A DNA stretch of 55,486 nt from positions 1 to 55,486 of the forward strand of contig JAHITY010000069.1 in assembly GCA_018817165.1 (NCBI GenBank). Reading direction: 5' to 3'. This DNA is from Candidatus Omnitrophota bacterium. Its GTDB lineage: Bacteria > Omnitrophota > Gorgyraeia > B26-G9. The stretch's first letter is position 1, and each line of letters begins with the position of its first letter. The notes below the pieces were generated by a model. The model saw only the letters and a list, made by a program, of their open reading frames with translations, was not told the origin of the DNA and ran no database searches. The position numbers and the translations under genes were made by a program. Below are positions 44,701-52,486 of this stretch, one piece after another.

Positions 44701-44940
44701 CCAACTAAGATTTTGCTGGGCGGTAATTAGTAATTCTTCAGAAGTAGGCTTAGCAGTAAATGCTTGCAGCATTAACGGCGCAGAAATCGATAATTGCGGT
44801 GAAAGCATATTTATAGATATCGGATCAAGTCTTGTGGTTTTTTTCTGCAGGTCTTCACAACTCCCCGAGGGTAAACAGACCGTCAGGAATAAAAACTGGA
44901 TAATACCCACACTGATAACTTTAATTGCCGCTCTCTTCAT
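41794..44940 (-). CDS. Exported alpha-glucan-phosphorylase-like protein fused to xylose-isomerase-like TIM barrel
   Basis: Residues 1-28 are a signal peptide. Residues about 65-730 resemble short-type GT35 glucan phosphorylase ('GQRTGGLGRYMGDLLARM', 'HLNEGSAALPAIYA', 'WLSSPELLKEACGTSGMAAL'). The PLP lysine expected right after GTSGM is missing, and the His of the usual NEGHA motif is Ser near residue 270. Residues about 735-1020 are an AP-endonuclease-2/xylose-isomerase TIM barrel with metal-type residues in 'LGLENSYH', 'VFDVAHAK' and 'HIPLHDDP'. Base composition looks more GC-rich than its neighbours. Similar long proteins are known to me mainly from Omnitrophota. Catalysis by the first domain is doubtful. 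Confidence 0.75.
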   Translation of the reverse strand: MKRAAIKVISVGIIQFLFLTVCLPSGSCEDLQKKTTRLDPISINMLSPQLSISAPLMLQAFTAKPTSEELLITAQQNLSWVIQDKLADADATLFSLENAFFVKDEETGEIKAELKGQRTGGLGRYMGDLLARMTDNGRNVVGVGLLYSYTMVQSLSERGEQIINKVAIDRKDLQKRGILIPVADRNGVQKTIEVEMSKGERITAKLWWAKRTTEKGVVYTLLIDNHDITSVLYIGETNSEERLRQSILLGKGGVKALEDMGIRPKFFHLNEGSAALPAIYAKKSGILRDVKITGVMHTPVEAGLPKYSAVLWDRYFYDLGSEWRTVMLERTETFIDMTKILFQMSRKVASVGQEFNDVLKGMVSNMYPNSPWLLDKIEPITNGVDGWVYQPANMDRKQMESVSGNTSIGELIVEQKKKIKEGRIKAILRKQLIWYAIGDLWPEIVQSYREILRQDGLSEGEISELIANLMKQVDEDIAVKLMLPDYEISEADLRALFLNRKLLVPQIVLLGEALGKIQQIETILTDLIQNRPWLCYGRRFTLYKMDHPLLEATGIERMVNTQDEGGLGLAVIFAGVAHPNDEVGKDWIRDSVELSKKYFGKFIFLPGYDLELDKLLLENADIWLSSPELLKEACGTSGMAALFGGAISLASPSAWALEYVKEFNPQTGQGNGFFIDPYPTPRSNDWRAHVAGLKDVQWAGLYNKVKIISDLYSGKSPMYFKLVQNSYKTAPETDMQIAAEKYYDLMKEGELTIGAHAAKGVRIEDIIEITQKNNFNAIELSFYPDDGLKSPEQLDPKWVQSYLKPAFLNKLVTVHLPVLDLRQESSVQRMKQTIDFAADINAYLVTIHLDEADDNFIEKLTELVIYSASKGVKLGLENSYHIENEVQIVWHTPEFVNTVYAKIGDALTQMGKPELKGSVGLVFDVAHAKIAMEGKSPLAFYRLIEKEVPILAVNVSGNQLTRVGALETHIPLHDDPMVLRDMPEIVQALTKERGFRGPYILSMFGDNLSKEKELIALSYKSIPGILTSIKAKDATQSLVEGNAIGRSI

Positions 44941-44990
44941 TATTTCCCCCTGTTATTTAGTCGAATTTTCCATTTAAGAAAAGGTATCAA

Positions 44991-45019
44991 AGTATACCAT
45001 TATTTATCACTTCTCGCAA
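44991..45019 (-). promoter_or_regulatory. Promoter of the phosphorylase-like gene
   Basis: TTGCGA (45019-45014) and TATACT (44996-44991) are 17 bases apart on the minus strand. The -10 lies in a small inverted repeat GGTAT-N6-ATACC. AGGGGG precedes the start codon. Confidence 0.55.
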
Positions 45020-45062
45020 CTTTTTATCTACTTAATTTAAAGTCAGTTTTTTTCAAATAAAA

Positions 45063-45091
45063 TTGACAAAACCAGCGCATTATGCTATATT
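45063..45091 (+). promoter_or_regulatory. Promoter of rpmB
   Basis: TTGACA (45063-45068) and TATATT (45086-45091) are separated by 17 bases. The leader to the GTG start is about 60 bases. Confidence 0.7.
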
Positions 45092-45156
45092 TACAAGTTA
45101 CTACTCAAACAAAAATATAAGCTTTGATTGCTTAAATAAAAATGGAGGATTTTAAA

Positions 45157-45387
45157 GTGTCTAAATTTTGTGAAATATGCGGAAAAGGCCCGGTAGCTGG
45201 CAGATCAATTACCCAAAGAGGTATGGCAAAGAAAAAAGGCGGAGTTGGTAAAAAAACAACTGGAATCACAAAACGCGTTTTTCGTCCTAATCTGCAGAAT
45301 ATAAAGATTACAAGCAAAGGAACAAATTCAACTGCCAAGGTTTGTACTTGCTGCATCCGTTCGGGAAAAGTTACAAAAGCTTCTTAA
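45157..45387 (+). CDS. rpmB: 50S ribosomal protein L28
   Basis: The 76-residue protein has the L28 pattern 'CEICGKGPVAG' and 'TKRVFRPNLQ', with a second CxxC in 'VCTCCIRSG'. This is the zinc-binding (C+) form. The GTG at 45157 is chosen because GGAGG lies eight bases upstream; the ATG at 45142 would sit in front of that ribosome site. It is monocistronic, with its own promoter and a terminator shared in space with the convergent gene. Confidence 0.93.
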   Translation: MSKFCEICGKGPVAGRSITQRGMAKKKGGVGKKTTGITKRVFRPNLQNIKITSKGTNSTAKVCTCCIRSGKVTKAS

Positions 45388-45396
45388 TCTTTTGGT

Positions 45397-45714
45397 TTAA
45401 ATATCTAATAAATTACGCGCCTGTGACTTACCGCAGGCGCGTTTTATATCTTCATAATCAATAATCATCAAATCCGGTCTTTTTTCTGCTAATCTTTTTA
45501 TCGCAAATAATTCTTCTGCTTTATTGTTTTTTGTTCTAAAGCCAATATACTTAAAATAAGTCTCACAATTAGGACATTTTACTTCCTTTACAAAATCTAT
45601 TCCTAAATGCTGGCAGTTTTCACAATTAGCAGTAAGCTCACCAGCTAAAAGTAATTGTTTTTTTATCTGTTCAATATCAAATGACTGCCAAACTCTTATC
45701 AAAGACTGTTTCAT
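45397..45714 (-). CDS. Small zinc-ribbon protein of unknown function
   Basis: The 105-residue protein has two CxxC knuckles, 'NCENCQHL' and 'KCPNCETYFKYIGF', that would bind one zinc. The flanking regions are helical and charged. I do not recognise a named family. It converges on rpmB, and its last codons contain the rpmB terminator stem. A start at 45714 is followed closely upstream by the FeoB-linked membrane protein gene, so it may belong to the Fur-Feo transcript. Confidence 0.65.
   Translation of the reverse strand: MKQSLIRVWQSFDIEQIKKQLLLAGELTANCENCQHLGIDFVKEVKCPNCETYFKYIGFRTKNNKAEELFAIKRLAEKRPDLMIIDYEDIKRACGKSQARNLLDI
45415..45445 (+). terminator. Intrinsic terminator after rpmB
   Basis: ACGCGCCTG (45415-45423) pairs perfectly with CAGGCGCGT (45434-45442) around a 10-base loop, followed by TTTTA. 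It begins 27 bases after the rpmB stop and lies inside the 3' codons of the convergent zinc-ribbon gene. Confidence 0.75.
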
Positions 45715-45739
45715 AGAATACCTTTCCTGATTATCAAAT

Positions 45740-46348
45740 CTATCCGGTAAGCCACCAGCTTTTTTTCTTTTGAGGAGTTACATCTTTTATCATTAATCCA
45801 GTAGCGGTCATATATACATTATATCTTCCCTCCGGAACATATGGAATAAAAGCGCTATTTCCGTAAACCGCGTCAATAAACGGAAAACATTTCTGAAATT
45901 TATAAAGAAACATCCAAAGCCTATCTGGTTTATCAGCAATATCATATACCAGCCGCGGCAAAGATTTTTCACTTTCAATATCAAAATAACGGCCGCTGAG
46001 TCTCTCTAATTTATAATACCGCTGCATCCCAAAAAATCCAAGCAGCGGCTGCCATTTAATAATCCTGCTCTCAATGACCCATTCATCCGCGTCAAAATTA
46101 AATGTTTGTTTTTTCGCGCTTTGATTATTGTTAAAAAATTCTATATTTAAAACCGACTGATTAGATTTCGCAGCTTTATCACAAGAAACTATCGCCACTA
46201 ATTCTCTCTCCAGCAAGAGTTTATAAGAATTAAGATAAAATTTTGATAACATCAAAGTAACCAAACTAAATAATACACTTAAAGTTAATATTACCAGCAC
46301 GACATTTTTAAAATTAAACATTTTAAGACGTTTATTATCCATCTTCAT
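45740..46348 (-). CDS. Membrane-anchored protein linked to feoB, unknown function
   Basis: One N-terminal transmembrane helix is followed by an extracytoplasmic domain of about 165 residues. Its pattern 'DADEWVIESRIIKWQPLLGF' and 'YYKLERLSGRYFDIESE' recurs in uncharacterised proteins of other Gram-negative bacteria, as far as I recall. The ATG at 46348 has AGGA five bases upstream. A start at 46387 would overlap feoB by 32 bases. Its place directly after feoB suggests a role in iron uptake or envelope, unproven. Confidence 0.65.
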   Translation of the reverse strand: MKMDNKRLKMFNFKNVVLVILTLSVLFSLVTLMLSKFYLNSYKLLLERELVAIVSCDKAAKSNQSVLNIEFFNNNQSAKKQTFNFDADEWVIESRIIKWQPLLGFFGMQRYYKLERLSGRYFDIESEKSLPRLVYDIADKPDRLWMFLYKFQKCFPFIDAVYGNSAFIPYVPEGRYNVYMTATGLMIKDVTPQKKKSWWLTG

Positions 46349-46355
46349 ATATATC

Positions 46356-48089
46356 CTAATGTAAAATAATGTTAAGTGACCCGCCAACTACAACCGTAAT
46401 CCCCAACATAATCATTGTTGCCTGAATCAAACGCTTAAGGCCCAATTCTTTTAAAAAAATCGCAAAAGTCGCAATGCAGGGAAAGGAAATACACAAAACA
46501 ATACAAGCAATTAACAATTGTTTCATGCTCAGTCCCAAGGGAATCAACATACCTGCGGCAATATCTTTGCGCAATAATCCAATGATAAGCACCCATACAG
46601 CCTCTTTGGGCAACCCGAAAATAAAACTTAATACTGGTCCGAATAAACTCGAGACAAACTCAAACACTCTAACCTGCTGCAGTAAATTAATAACCAAAAC
46701 ACTGCCTAAAACAACCGGCATCGCCTCAACTAAAAAACCACTGATTCTTAATACGATTTTTTTCCTTAACAGCCTGAATGAAGGCAAACGATAAGAAGGA
46801 ATTTCAATAAAAAGTTCCGGGCTATAACCTTTGAGAAAATAATTCATCGCTGTTCCAATAAATAGCCAAATAATAAATAAAACTCCATAAACAAATAAAA
46901 CATATTTACCGCCATATCCACCCAAAATCCCGACAATCATTGCCTGCAAGGCAGCACAAGGCACACCAATTGAAATTAAAGTGGAAGCAATAAATCTTTC
47001 CCTTTTACTTTCCAATACTCGAGTTGCCATTATCCCGGGAACATTACAGCCAAAACCCAAGAGTACAGGAATTATCGCAAATCCATGCAATCCTAATTTA
47101 TGCATAATATTATCCAGTAAAAGCGCTAAACGCGGAATATATCCGCTATCCTCTAAAAAACTGAGCAATAAGTAAAATGAGAACACATAGGGTAATACCA
47201 TAACCAGTTCAACATAAGGCGCCGTGGTTAAAATACCCATTGATTGTTGAAAATCTATTTGTCCAGCACTAAGCTTACCAATTAAAATATTATGTAAAAA
47301 TCCATCGCCTCCAAGCACTTTGCTCAAGCTGACAAGCAAAGGCTGATAAACAGTATTAAACAATGGCTCCATAACATTATTTATCAATCCCTCGCCAATA
47401 AACCGAACAATTTTAAAACAGGCAAAAATAACCCCCACAGCAATAACTGTTCCCCACCAATGATTAACTGAAGCATCTTCCAGAATTTCCAAAAAAGTGT
47501 GATGCCTGTGTGTTAACTTCTGAACATTGTCAATAACTGTTCCAATATGTTCCCAGCGCTGCTGATGAGTCCGCGGCTTTACCTTTCCCGGAATTGCTTG
47601 GGATAAGGCCTGCTTTAATTCTCTAATCCCAAACCCCGTAACCCCGCTGGTAGGAATAACCTTTACCTTTAATAACTTTTCCAAATCTTGTTCTTTGATC
47701 GTAATCCCTTTATGCTTTAATTCATCGTGCATATTCAAAGCAATTATCATTGGATGATTTGTTTCTAATAGTTCCATGGTCAAATATAAGTTGCGTTCAA
47801 GGTTAGTTGAATCAATAACATTAATAATCATGTCCGCATCATCCAACATTTTGATAGCCACTTCTTCCGCGGGAACTGAGGGTTCAAGGCTATATGTTCC
47901 GGGCACATCAATAACTTCCACAAATTCATTTCCCACCGCCATTTTCCCCTCAAGAAACTCGACTGTGGTTCCAGGATAATTTGAAACAACAACCCGCACA
48001 CCTGTAAGACGAGAAAATAAGACACTCTTGCCTACATTAGGATTGCCAATTAGCGCGACTTTTTTTATTTTTCGATTATGTTTATCCAT
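46356..48089 (-). CDS. feoB: Ferrous iron transporter FeoB
   Basis: The N-terminal G domain has 'IGNPNVGKSVLF' (G1), 'SNYPGTTVEF' (G2 region), 'DVPGTYSLEP' (G3) and 'NMHDE' (G4-like). The membrane part carries the two Gate domains, including 'CNVPGIMATR' and 'VPCAALQAMIVGI'. At 577 residues it is shorter than E. coli FeoB but within the range for compact FeoB. It overlaps feoA by 25 bases. It imports Fe(II) across the inner membrane. Confidence 0.93.
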   Translation of the reverse strand: MDKHNRKIKKVALIGNPNVGKSVLFSRLTGVRVVVSNYPGTTVEFLEGKMAVGNEFVEVIDVPGTYSLEPSVPAEEVAIKMLDDADMIINVIDSTNLERNLYLTMELLETNHPMIIALNMHDELKHKGITIKEQDLEKLLKVKVIPTSGVTGFGIRELKQALSQAIPGKVKPRTHQQRWEHIGTVIDNVQKLTHRHHTFLEILEDASVNHWWGTVIAVGVIFACFKIVRFIGEGLINNVMEPLFNTVYQPLLVSLSKVLGGDGFLHNILIGKLSAGQIDFQQSMGILTTAPYVELVMVLPYVFSFYLLLSFLEDSGYIPRLALLLDNIMHKLGLHGFAIIPVLLGFGCNVPGIMATRVLESKRERFIASTLISIGVPCAALQAMIVGILGGYGGKYVLFVYGVLFIIWLFIGTAMNYFLKGYSPELFIEIPSYRLPSFRLLRKKIVLRISGFLVEAMPVVLGSVLVINLLQQVRVFEFVSSLFGPVLSFIFGLPKEAVWVLIIGLLRKDIAAGMLIPLGLSMKQLLIACIVLCISFPCIATFAIFLKELGLKRLIQATMIMLGITVVVGGSLNIILH

Positions 48090-48304
48090 ATTTTCGCTGC
48101 CATTCCATGCCCAAGAGCAACCACCGTACGCCCTGACTTAATCGCGACAGGCCCTTTCATCACAAAAGCACTTAATTTTGTAATTGTTTTTTCCTTCCTA
48201 ACTCCCATAACATCTAAACGCTTTTCTAAATCAGTGCCTCCGTCTATATGGGCGATTACCCCTTTTTCACCGGTTTTCATTTTTATTAAATTAACTTTTC
48301 GCAT
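48065..48304 (-). CDS. feoA: FeoA, FeoB partner
   Basis: A 79-residue SH3-like FeoA domain ('GEKGVIAHIDGGTDLEKRLDVMGVRKEKTI' in parts, 'KSGRTVVALGHGMAAKIWI'). It assists FeoB at the cytoplasmic face. It lies 44 bases after the Fur gene and overlaps feoB, so the three are probably one operon. Confidence 0.9.
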   Translation of the reverse strand: MRKVNLIKMKTGEKGVIAHIDGGTDLEKRLDVMGVRKEKTITKLSAFVMKGPVAIKSGRTVVALGHGMAAKIWINIIEK

Positions 48305-48348
48305 ATTATCCTATTAATATTATTTGTTTTTAGCCAAAATATTGCTAT

Positions 48349-48786
48349 TTACTTGATATCTTTACTGCAATCACAACAAGTTCCAAATAACTGCATTTTA
48401 TGTCCTTTTAATACAAATTTATGCGTCTTGGCTAATTGTCTCTGCAATTCTTCGATCTGAGCATCGATAACTTCAATAAATTTTCCGCAATTAAGGCAAA
48501 TCAAATGATCATGGTGTTCTTGTCCATATTTATGCTCAAACCGACTAATTCCATCCCCAAAATCGATTTTTTCTGCTATCCCAGCTTTACAAATTAAATT
48601 CATTGCCCGGTAAACAGTTGTATATCCTATCTGAGGATACTTATTGCGCACAAGTTCATATATCTGAGCAATACTTAAATGTCTTTCCATCTTTAGAAAA
48701 ACATCTAGAATTTTATCTCTTTGCGCGCTGTAACGGATCTTATTATTCAAAAGATACTGTTTATAAAATTCTTTTATCACACCCAT
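48349..48786 (-). CDS. fur: Ferric uptake regulator Fur
   Basis: A 145-residue Fur-family protein with 'YTTVYRAMNLICKAGI' in the winged helix, the regulatory metal motif 'HHDHLICLNCGKFIEV' and the second zinc pair 'GTCCDCSKD'. Heading the feoAB operon under a Fur-box-like site supports true iron-responsive Fur rather than Zur or PerR. Confidence 0.88.
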   Translation of the reverse strand: MGVIKEFYKQYLLNNKIRYSAQRDKILDVFLKMERHLSIAQIYELVRNKYPQIGYTTVYRAMNLICKAGIAEKIDFGDGISRFEHKYGQEHHDHLICLNCGKFIEVIDAQIEELQRQLAKTHKFVLKGHKMQLFGTCCDCSKDIK

Positions 48787-48816
48787 TATATTTTTATATC
48801 CTAACCAGCAAATAAG

Positions 48817-48871
48817 TGAAAATGATTGTCAGTTCCATTAGTAAGTATAACATTTTACTAAACATTGTCAA
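48817..48871 (-). promoter_or_regulatory. Promoter and Fur-box-like site of fur-feoAB
   Basis: TTGACA (48871-48866) and TATACT (48849-48844) are 16 bases apart. Downstream of the expected start is a 7-1-7 repeat, TGAAAATGATTGTCA (48817-48831), in which six of seven pairs match the dyad. This is the form of a Fur box. It would block the operon when iron is plentiful. Confidence 0.7.
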
Positions 48872-48938
48872 TTGATTTTGCTTGATGGGAACAATCCTAA
48901 ATAAATCTGGTCGCGATATGCGAGAATGCTGTGATAAG

Positions 48939-50999
48939 TTAGTACATTTTTTCTATTTCAATACCGCTAAAATAAAATTTTAAGATGTCTTGATAATTAA
49001 AACCCTGCTCCGCCATGGAAGCAGCTCCTACCTGGCACATCCCTACTCCATGCCCCCAGCCTCCTCCATAAAAAATATACTCTTCCGGCTTATTTTTTTT
49101 ATCTAATTTAACATTAAGATTAAACATTCCGCTGCGCAGATTGCCTAATAAATTGCGAATATTCAGTTCTTTTTCAATAATAAAATCTCCTTTACTGCCA
49201 ATAATTTTAATTTTATGCACATGCGAAGAAGGATTGCGCTCTAAAATATTAATTTTGAGCAGCTTGCCAATATTAATTTTTTTATTTATCAGTGCCTCTA
49301 ACTGCGCGTGCGAATAATCCCGCATCCAGCGAAAATTACTCCTCCGGGAAAATTTCTCATTATTGCAAAAAACCGGGATTTCATTCGACCAAAGCCAATC
49401 TTCCAGTTCCAGAGGAGAAAGCGGAAAAAGGAATCCTGTTGGCGCTACTGCGTCTTGTTTTTGCAGCCAATAATCAATGATCGTTCGGTCGCCAAAGATA
49501 TTCCCTTGAGTATGCCCACCGCAACTATTAGAATAAACCGCGTCTATCGGTTTGCCCTGATACATCGCCACTGTTCCGCTTGTTTCATCAACCGCATTAT
49601 TTGTTTTCTTTGTTTCAACCTTAGCCCCAATATATGACTGGCAATGGACTTCTGAACAAAAATCAAAACCTTGAGCCTTATGCCTGCCCATTTTTCGATA
49701 AGATTCGCTTCTTGCGGCTATGGCTTGAGCTTTAAGCGCTTCTATCGGCCAGTCCGGAGGCATTTCACTGGGCAATACGCCATAAAGATATTCTTCCATA
49801 TTTATAATATTTATCAGCCTTAAATCCTTGTCCACATTCAAGCCGATTTCTAATTTACCGCGATAAATCCGATCAGTTTTACTAGCCCAGTAATTTCCCG
49901 CGCCAGCCTCCACGTCAAAAACAAGGATTGTTGCTTTCGGATTATCATAATCAATCGTAATTTTTTGCTTAAAAGCGGCGATTTTGATCTCATCCTTAAA
50001 AAGATCAATAAAATCATTAGACGCTTTAACCGTGTACAGCGTATCTTTTTGTCCAATATAATCTTGGCCGCTCTGATCAATGTTTTTTATTGTGAAATTA
50101 ACCGCTGTTTTAAAACGTAAACTTTTAACCTCACCCAGCTGAACCCTTACAATCGGAGCAGCCTCAACTTGCTTTACGCTTACCAATTCAGCCAGAGTCT
50201 TTGCCATCCGATCATCCTGCCGTTGCCCAAGCTTCTGACTAAAAACACTTCCGGCACGTTTATAAATAAGCTCTATCTGTTTTTCGATATCTTTATTCTC
50301 CGGATCCGCAGCCAAAGCTTTTTTATACAATGCCAATGCCTGTTCAAAATCATCCTGATAAAGATACATCAATCCTAATTCCGCGTTTATTTGATTAATG
50401 CTTGGTTCAAGTTTTTTTGCCCGATCAAACTTTTCCCTGGCTTTTTGCCAGTTATTCTTATTTTTATAAATCATTCCGGCATTAAAATGCGCTAATGCTA
50501 ATTCCGAATCAAGCGCTATTGCCTGTTCATATGCCCAAAGCGCATTCTCCTGATCATTTTTATCTTCATAAGCTTTAGCCATCCAAAAATAGATCATACT
50601 ATCCTTGCTGCCCATTTTAAGGGCTTTAACCAAAGCAGTAATCGCATGGTCCGGCTGTGAATTTAAATAATAAATTTCTCCTAAATTTTTATATATAATC
50701 TTATCCGGAGATATGCTTAATAGTTTTTTATAAACATTGATCGCCTGAGAATAATTGACTGTATCCTTATAAAGAATTGCCAGGTTTAAAAGCGCCTGTT
50801 TAGAATCAGGAAATAATCTGTTTGCTTTCTCATATTCAGCAATTGCCTGCTCCGATAAGCCCTGATTAAAAAAAATTCTCCCCTTATAAAGATTCTGCAT
50901 ATAATCATCTTCTGCGGTTGCAAAGCACGAAACATGCACAGCTAAAATACAGCTGAACAGCAATAGCATGAGTATTTTTTTAAAACTAATTATGAACAT
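48939..50999 (-). CDS. SpoIID/LytB-domain protein with N-terminal TPR repeats
   Basis: A signal peptide of about 27 residues precedes about six TPR repeats (residues 32-235). Residues about 385-680 form a SpoIID/LytB domain with 'YLYGVLPSEMPPDWPIEALKAQAIAARS' (in parts), 'YSNSCGGHTQGN' and the C-terminal 'GWGHGVGMCQVGAASMA'. SpoIID enzymes are lytic transglycosylases acting on denuded peptidoglycan. In non-sporulating Gram-negative bacteria the TPR form is an envelope enzyme of unclear timing. The length is 686 residues. Confidence 0.85.
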   Translation of the reverse strand: MFIISFKKILMLLLFSCILAVHVSCFATAEDDYMQNLYKGRIFFNQGLSEQAIAEYEKANRLFPDSKQALLNLAILYKDTVNYSQAINVYKKLLSISPDKIIYKNLGEIYYLNSQPDHAITALVKALKMGSKDSMIYFWMAKAYEDKNDQENALWAYEQAIALDSELALAHFNAGMIYKNKNNWQKAREKFDRAKKLEPSINQINAELGLMYLYQDDFEQALALYKKALAADPENKDIEKQIELIYKRAGSVFSQKLGQRQDDRMAKTLAELVSVKQVEAAPIVRVQLGEVKSLRFKTAVNFTIKNIDQSGQDYIGQKDTLYTVKASNDFIDLFKDEIKIAAFKQKITIDYDNPKATILVFDVEAGAGNYWASKTDRIYRGKLEIGLNVDKDLRLINIINMEEYLYGVLPSEMPPDWPIEALKAQAIAARSESYRKMGRHKAQGFDFCSEVHCQSYIGAKVETKKTNNAVDETSGTVAMYQGKPIDAVYSNSCGGHTQGNIFGDRTIIDYWLQKQDAVAPTGFLFPLSPLELEDWLWSNEIPVFCNNEKFSRRSNFRWMRDYSHAQLEALINKKINIGKLLKINILERNPSSHVHKIKIIGSKGDFIIEKELNIRNLLGNLRSGMFNLNVKLDKKNKPEEYIFYGGGWGHGVGMCQVGAASMAEQGFNYQDILKFYFSGIEIEKMY

Positions 51000-51059
51000 A
51001 TACTGGGAATATCTTTCTTCTTAAGACGCATATTTCGGAAAATACTACAAAATGCTTAC

Positions 51060-51740
51060 TTATTCTTTCCGGAAAATACAAATGATAGAGTTTAATTTTT
51101 CTTCTTTATCTTTAATCGCGAACATTTTGAAACTAACAGCTGCTCTTGCTTTTAATATTGGCAAATACAATTCCAGATCACCAGCGATTGTATTTGCTCT
51201 GCGCCCAATAATATCCTGATACATCTTATTAAACGGTTCATTGGCCTCGAGTTTAATCACTGAATCAATACTCAACTCATCCTGATTTATGCCAAAGATA
51301 TCCTGTGCCGCTTTATTAATCTTTATTTTAGAAGTTACAATATCAAAGAGCATAACGCCGTTTTGAATATTTCTATTTAAAGTAGTGATCATTCTGTTTA
51401 AATAATCTATTCTTTGCTCTCTCAATACATCATATTCATTTATCCTATCTAATGCCGCATTAAATCTTTTCGTTAAAAAAGATATTTCATCATCTCCATC
51501 CATTGATATCCCTGTATGGAAATTATTCTCTAAAATATGAGTTATCGCCAATTCCATTTTCTTGCGAAACAAAATAAACCGGTTTAACAAGAATAAAGTT
51601 CCAACAATTCCTATTCCGCAAAGCACTACAATGCTATCCCGATAACAAGTTGGCAGATTATAGCTGCCCAAATACCAGATCGCCGCAAAAACAGCGATTA
51701 TAAGCCCATATATAATATTAAGTTTTCTTTTCATAATCAA
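51060..51740 (-). CDS. Membrane PAS-domain protein without kinase domain
   Basis: Two transmembrane helices (about residues 10-26 and 37-56) are followed by a HAMP-like linker and a PAS domain ('RNIQNGVMLFDIVTSKIKINKAA' in parts, 'QDIFGINQDEL'). No histidine kinase, GGDEF or methyl-accepting module follows in its 226 residues. It lies six bases after trkA, suggesting it senses something for potassium control or is a remnant sensor. Function uncertain. Confidence 0.7.
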   Translation of the reverse strand: MIMKRKLNIIYGLIIAVFAAIWYLGSYNLPTCYRDSIVVLCGIGIVGTLFLLNRFILFRKKMELAITHILENNFHTGISMDGDDEISFLTKRFNAALDRINEYDVLREQRIDYLNRMITTLNRNIQNGVMLFDIVTSKIKINKAAQDIFGINQDELSIDSVIKLEANEPFNKMYQDIIGRRANTIAGDLELYLPILKARAAVSFKMFAIKDKEEKLNSIICIFRKE

Positions 51741-51746
51741 TCCCTA

Positions 51747-52433
51747 TTAATGTTTTGAAAGAAGATTAATGTTTTCCTGTTTACCAACTACAATCAAGCA
51801 GTCGCCTTCTTCTAAAATGTCTTCCGCTTGCGGCAGGTCATTCATTTCATCATTTAAAATCCTCTGTCCGCGTTCATCAATAGCCGCGATCTGTTTTTTA
51901 ATCGCCACCACGTTTACATCATAACGTTTTCTAAGATTAAGCTCTTTAAGTGATCGACCACAAAAATCTTTAGGGATTTTTATTTCCGCCATGGTATGAC
52001 CGCTGGAAAGTTTCATACAAACCTGGATATTCGGACTAGTCAAACTTTTTCCCACAGACTCACCCATCTCTTTTTCCAAATTAAGAATCCGAGTAATATC
52101 TAAAGTTTTTAAAATTTCTTCCTGCAAAGGATTAACCGATCTTCCATATATGTTTTTTATGCCCAATTTTTTAAGCAAAACTGTAGTCAAAAGATTCGCT
52201 TCCACATTCTCTCCGATACAAACAATCGCCGCATCAACCTGCTCTATACCAATTGACCGCAGCGCTTTTTCATCTGTGGCATTAAGCGCTACTGCTATAG
52301 CCACATAATCTTTAATATTCTCAACCTTTTCTTTGTCTGAATCAACAGCAATAACCTCCACTCCCTGGTCAGTCAAAGTTTTTGCTACAGTTGATCCAAA
52401 GCTGCCCAATCCAAATACAGCAACTTGACGCAT
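51747..52433 (-). CDS. TrkA/KtrA-type potassium channel regulatory subunit
   Basis: The RCK N domain starts 'VAVFGLGSFGSTVAKTL' with the NAD loop and the acidic residue in 'VIAVDSDKEKV'. The C-terminal TrkA-C domain covers about residues 135-228 ('EDILEEGDCLIVVGK'). The 228-residue single-RCK form fits KtrA. No TrkH/KtrB membrane subunit is in the window. It pairs with the PAS protein gene downstream. Confidence 0.87.
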   Translation of the reverse strand: MRQVAVFGLGSFGSTVAKTLTDQGVEVIAVDSDKEKVENIKDYVAIAVALNATDEKALRSIGIEQVDAAIVCIGENVEANLLTTVLLKKLGIKNIYGRSVNPLQEEILKTLDITRILNLEKEMGESVGKSLTSPNIQVCMKLSSGHTMAEIKIPKDFCGRSLKELNLRKRYDVNVVAIKKQIAAIDERGQRILNDEMNDLPQAEDILEEGDCLIVVGKQENINLLSKH

Positions 52434-52486
52434 ATCGATATCCCTCCAGTTAGTTCTTAAACCCCAATAATTATTGTATCAGTTTA

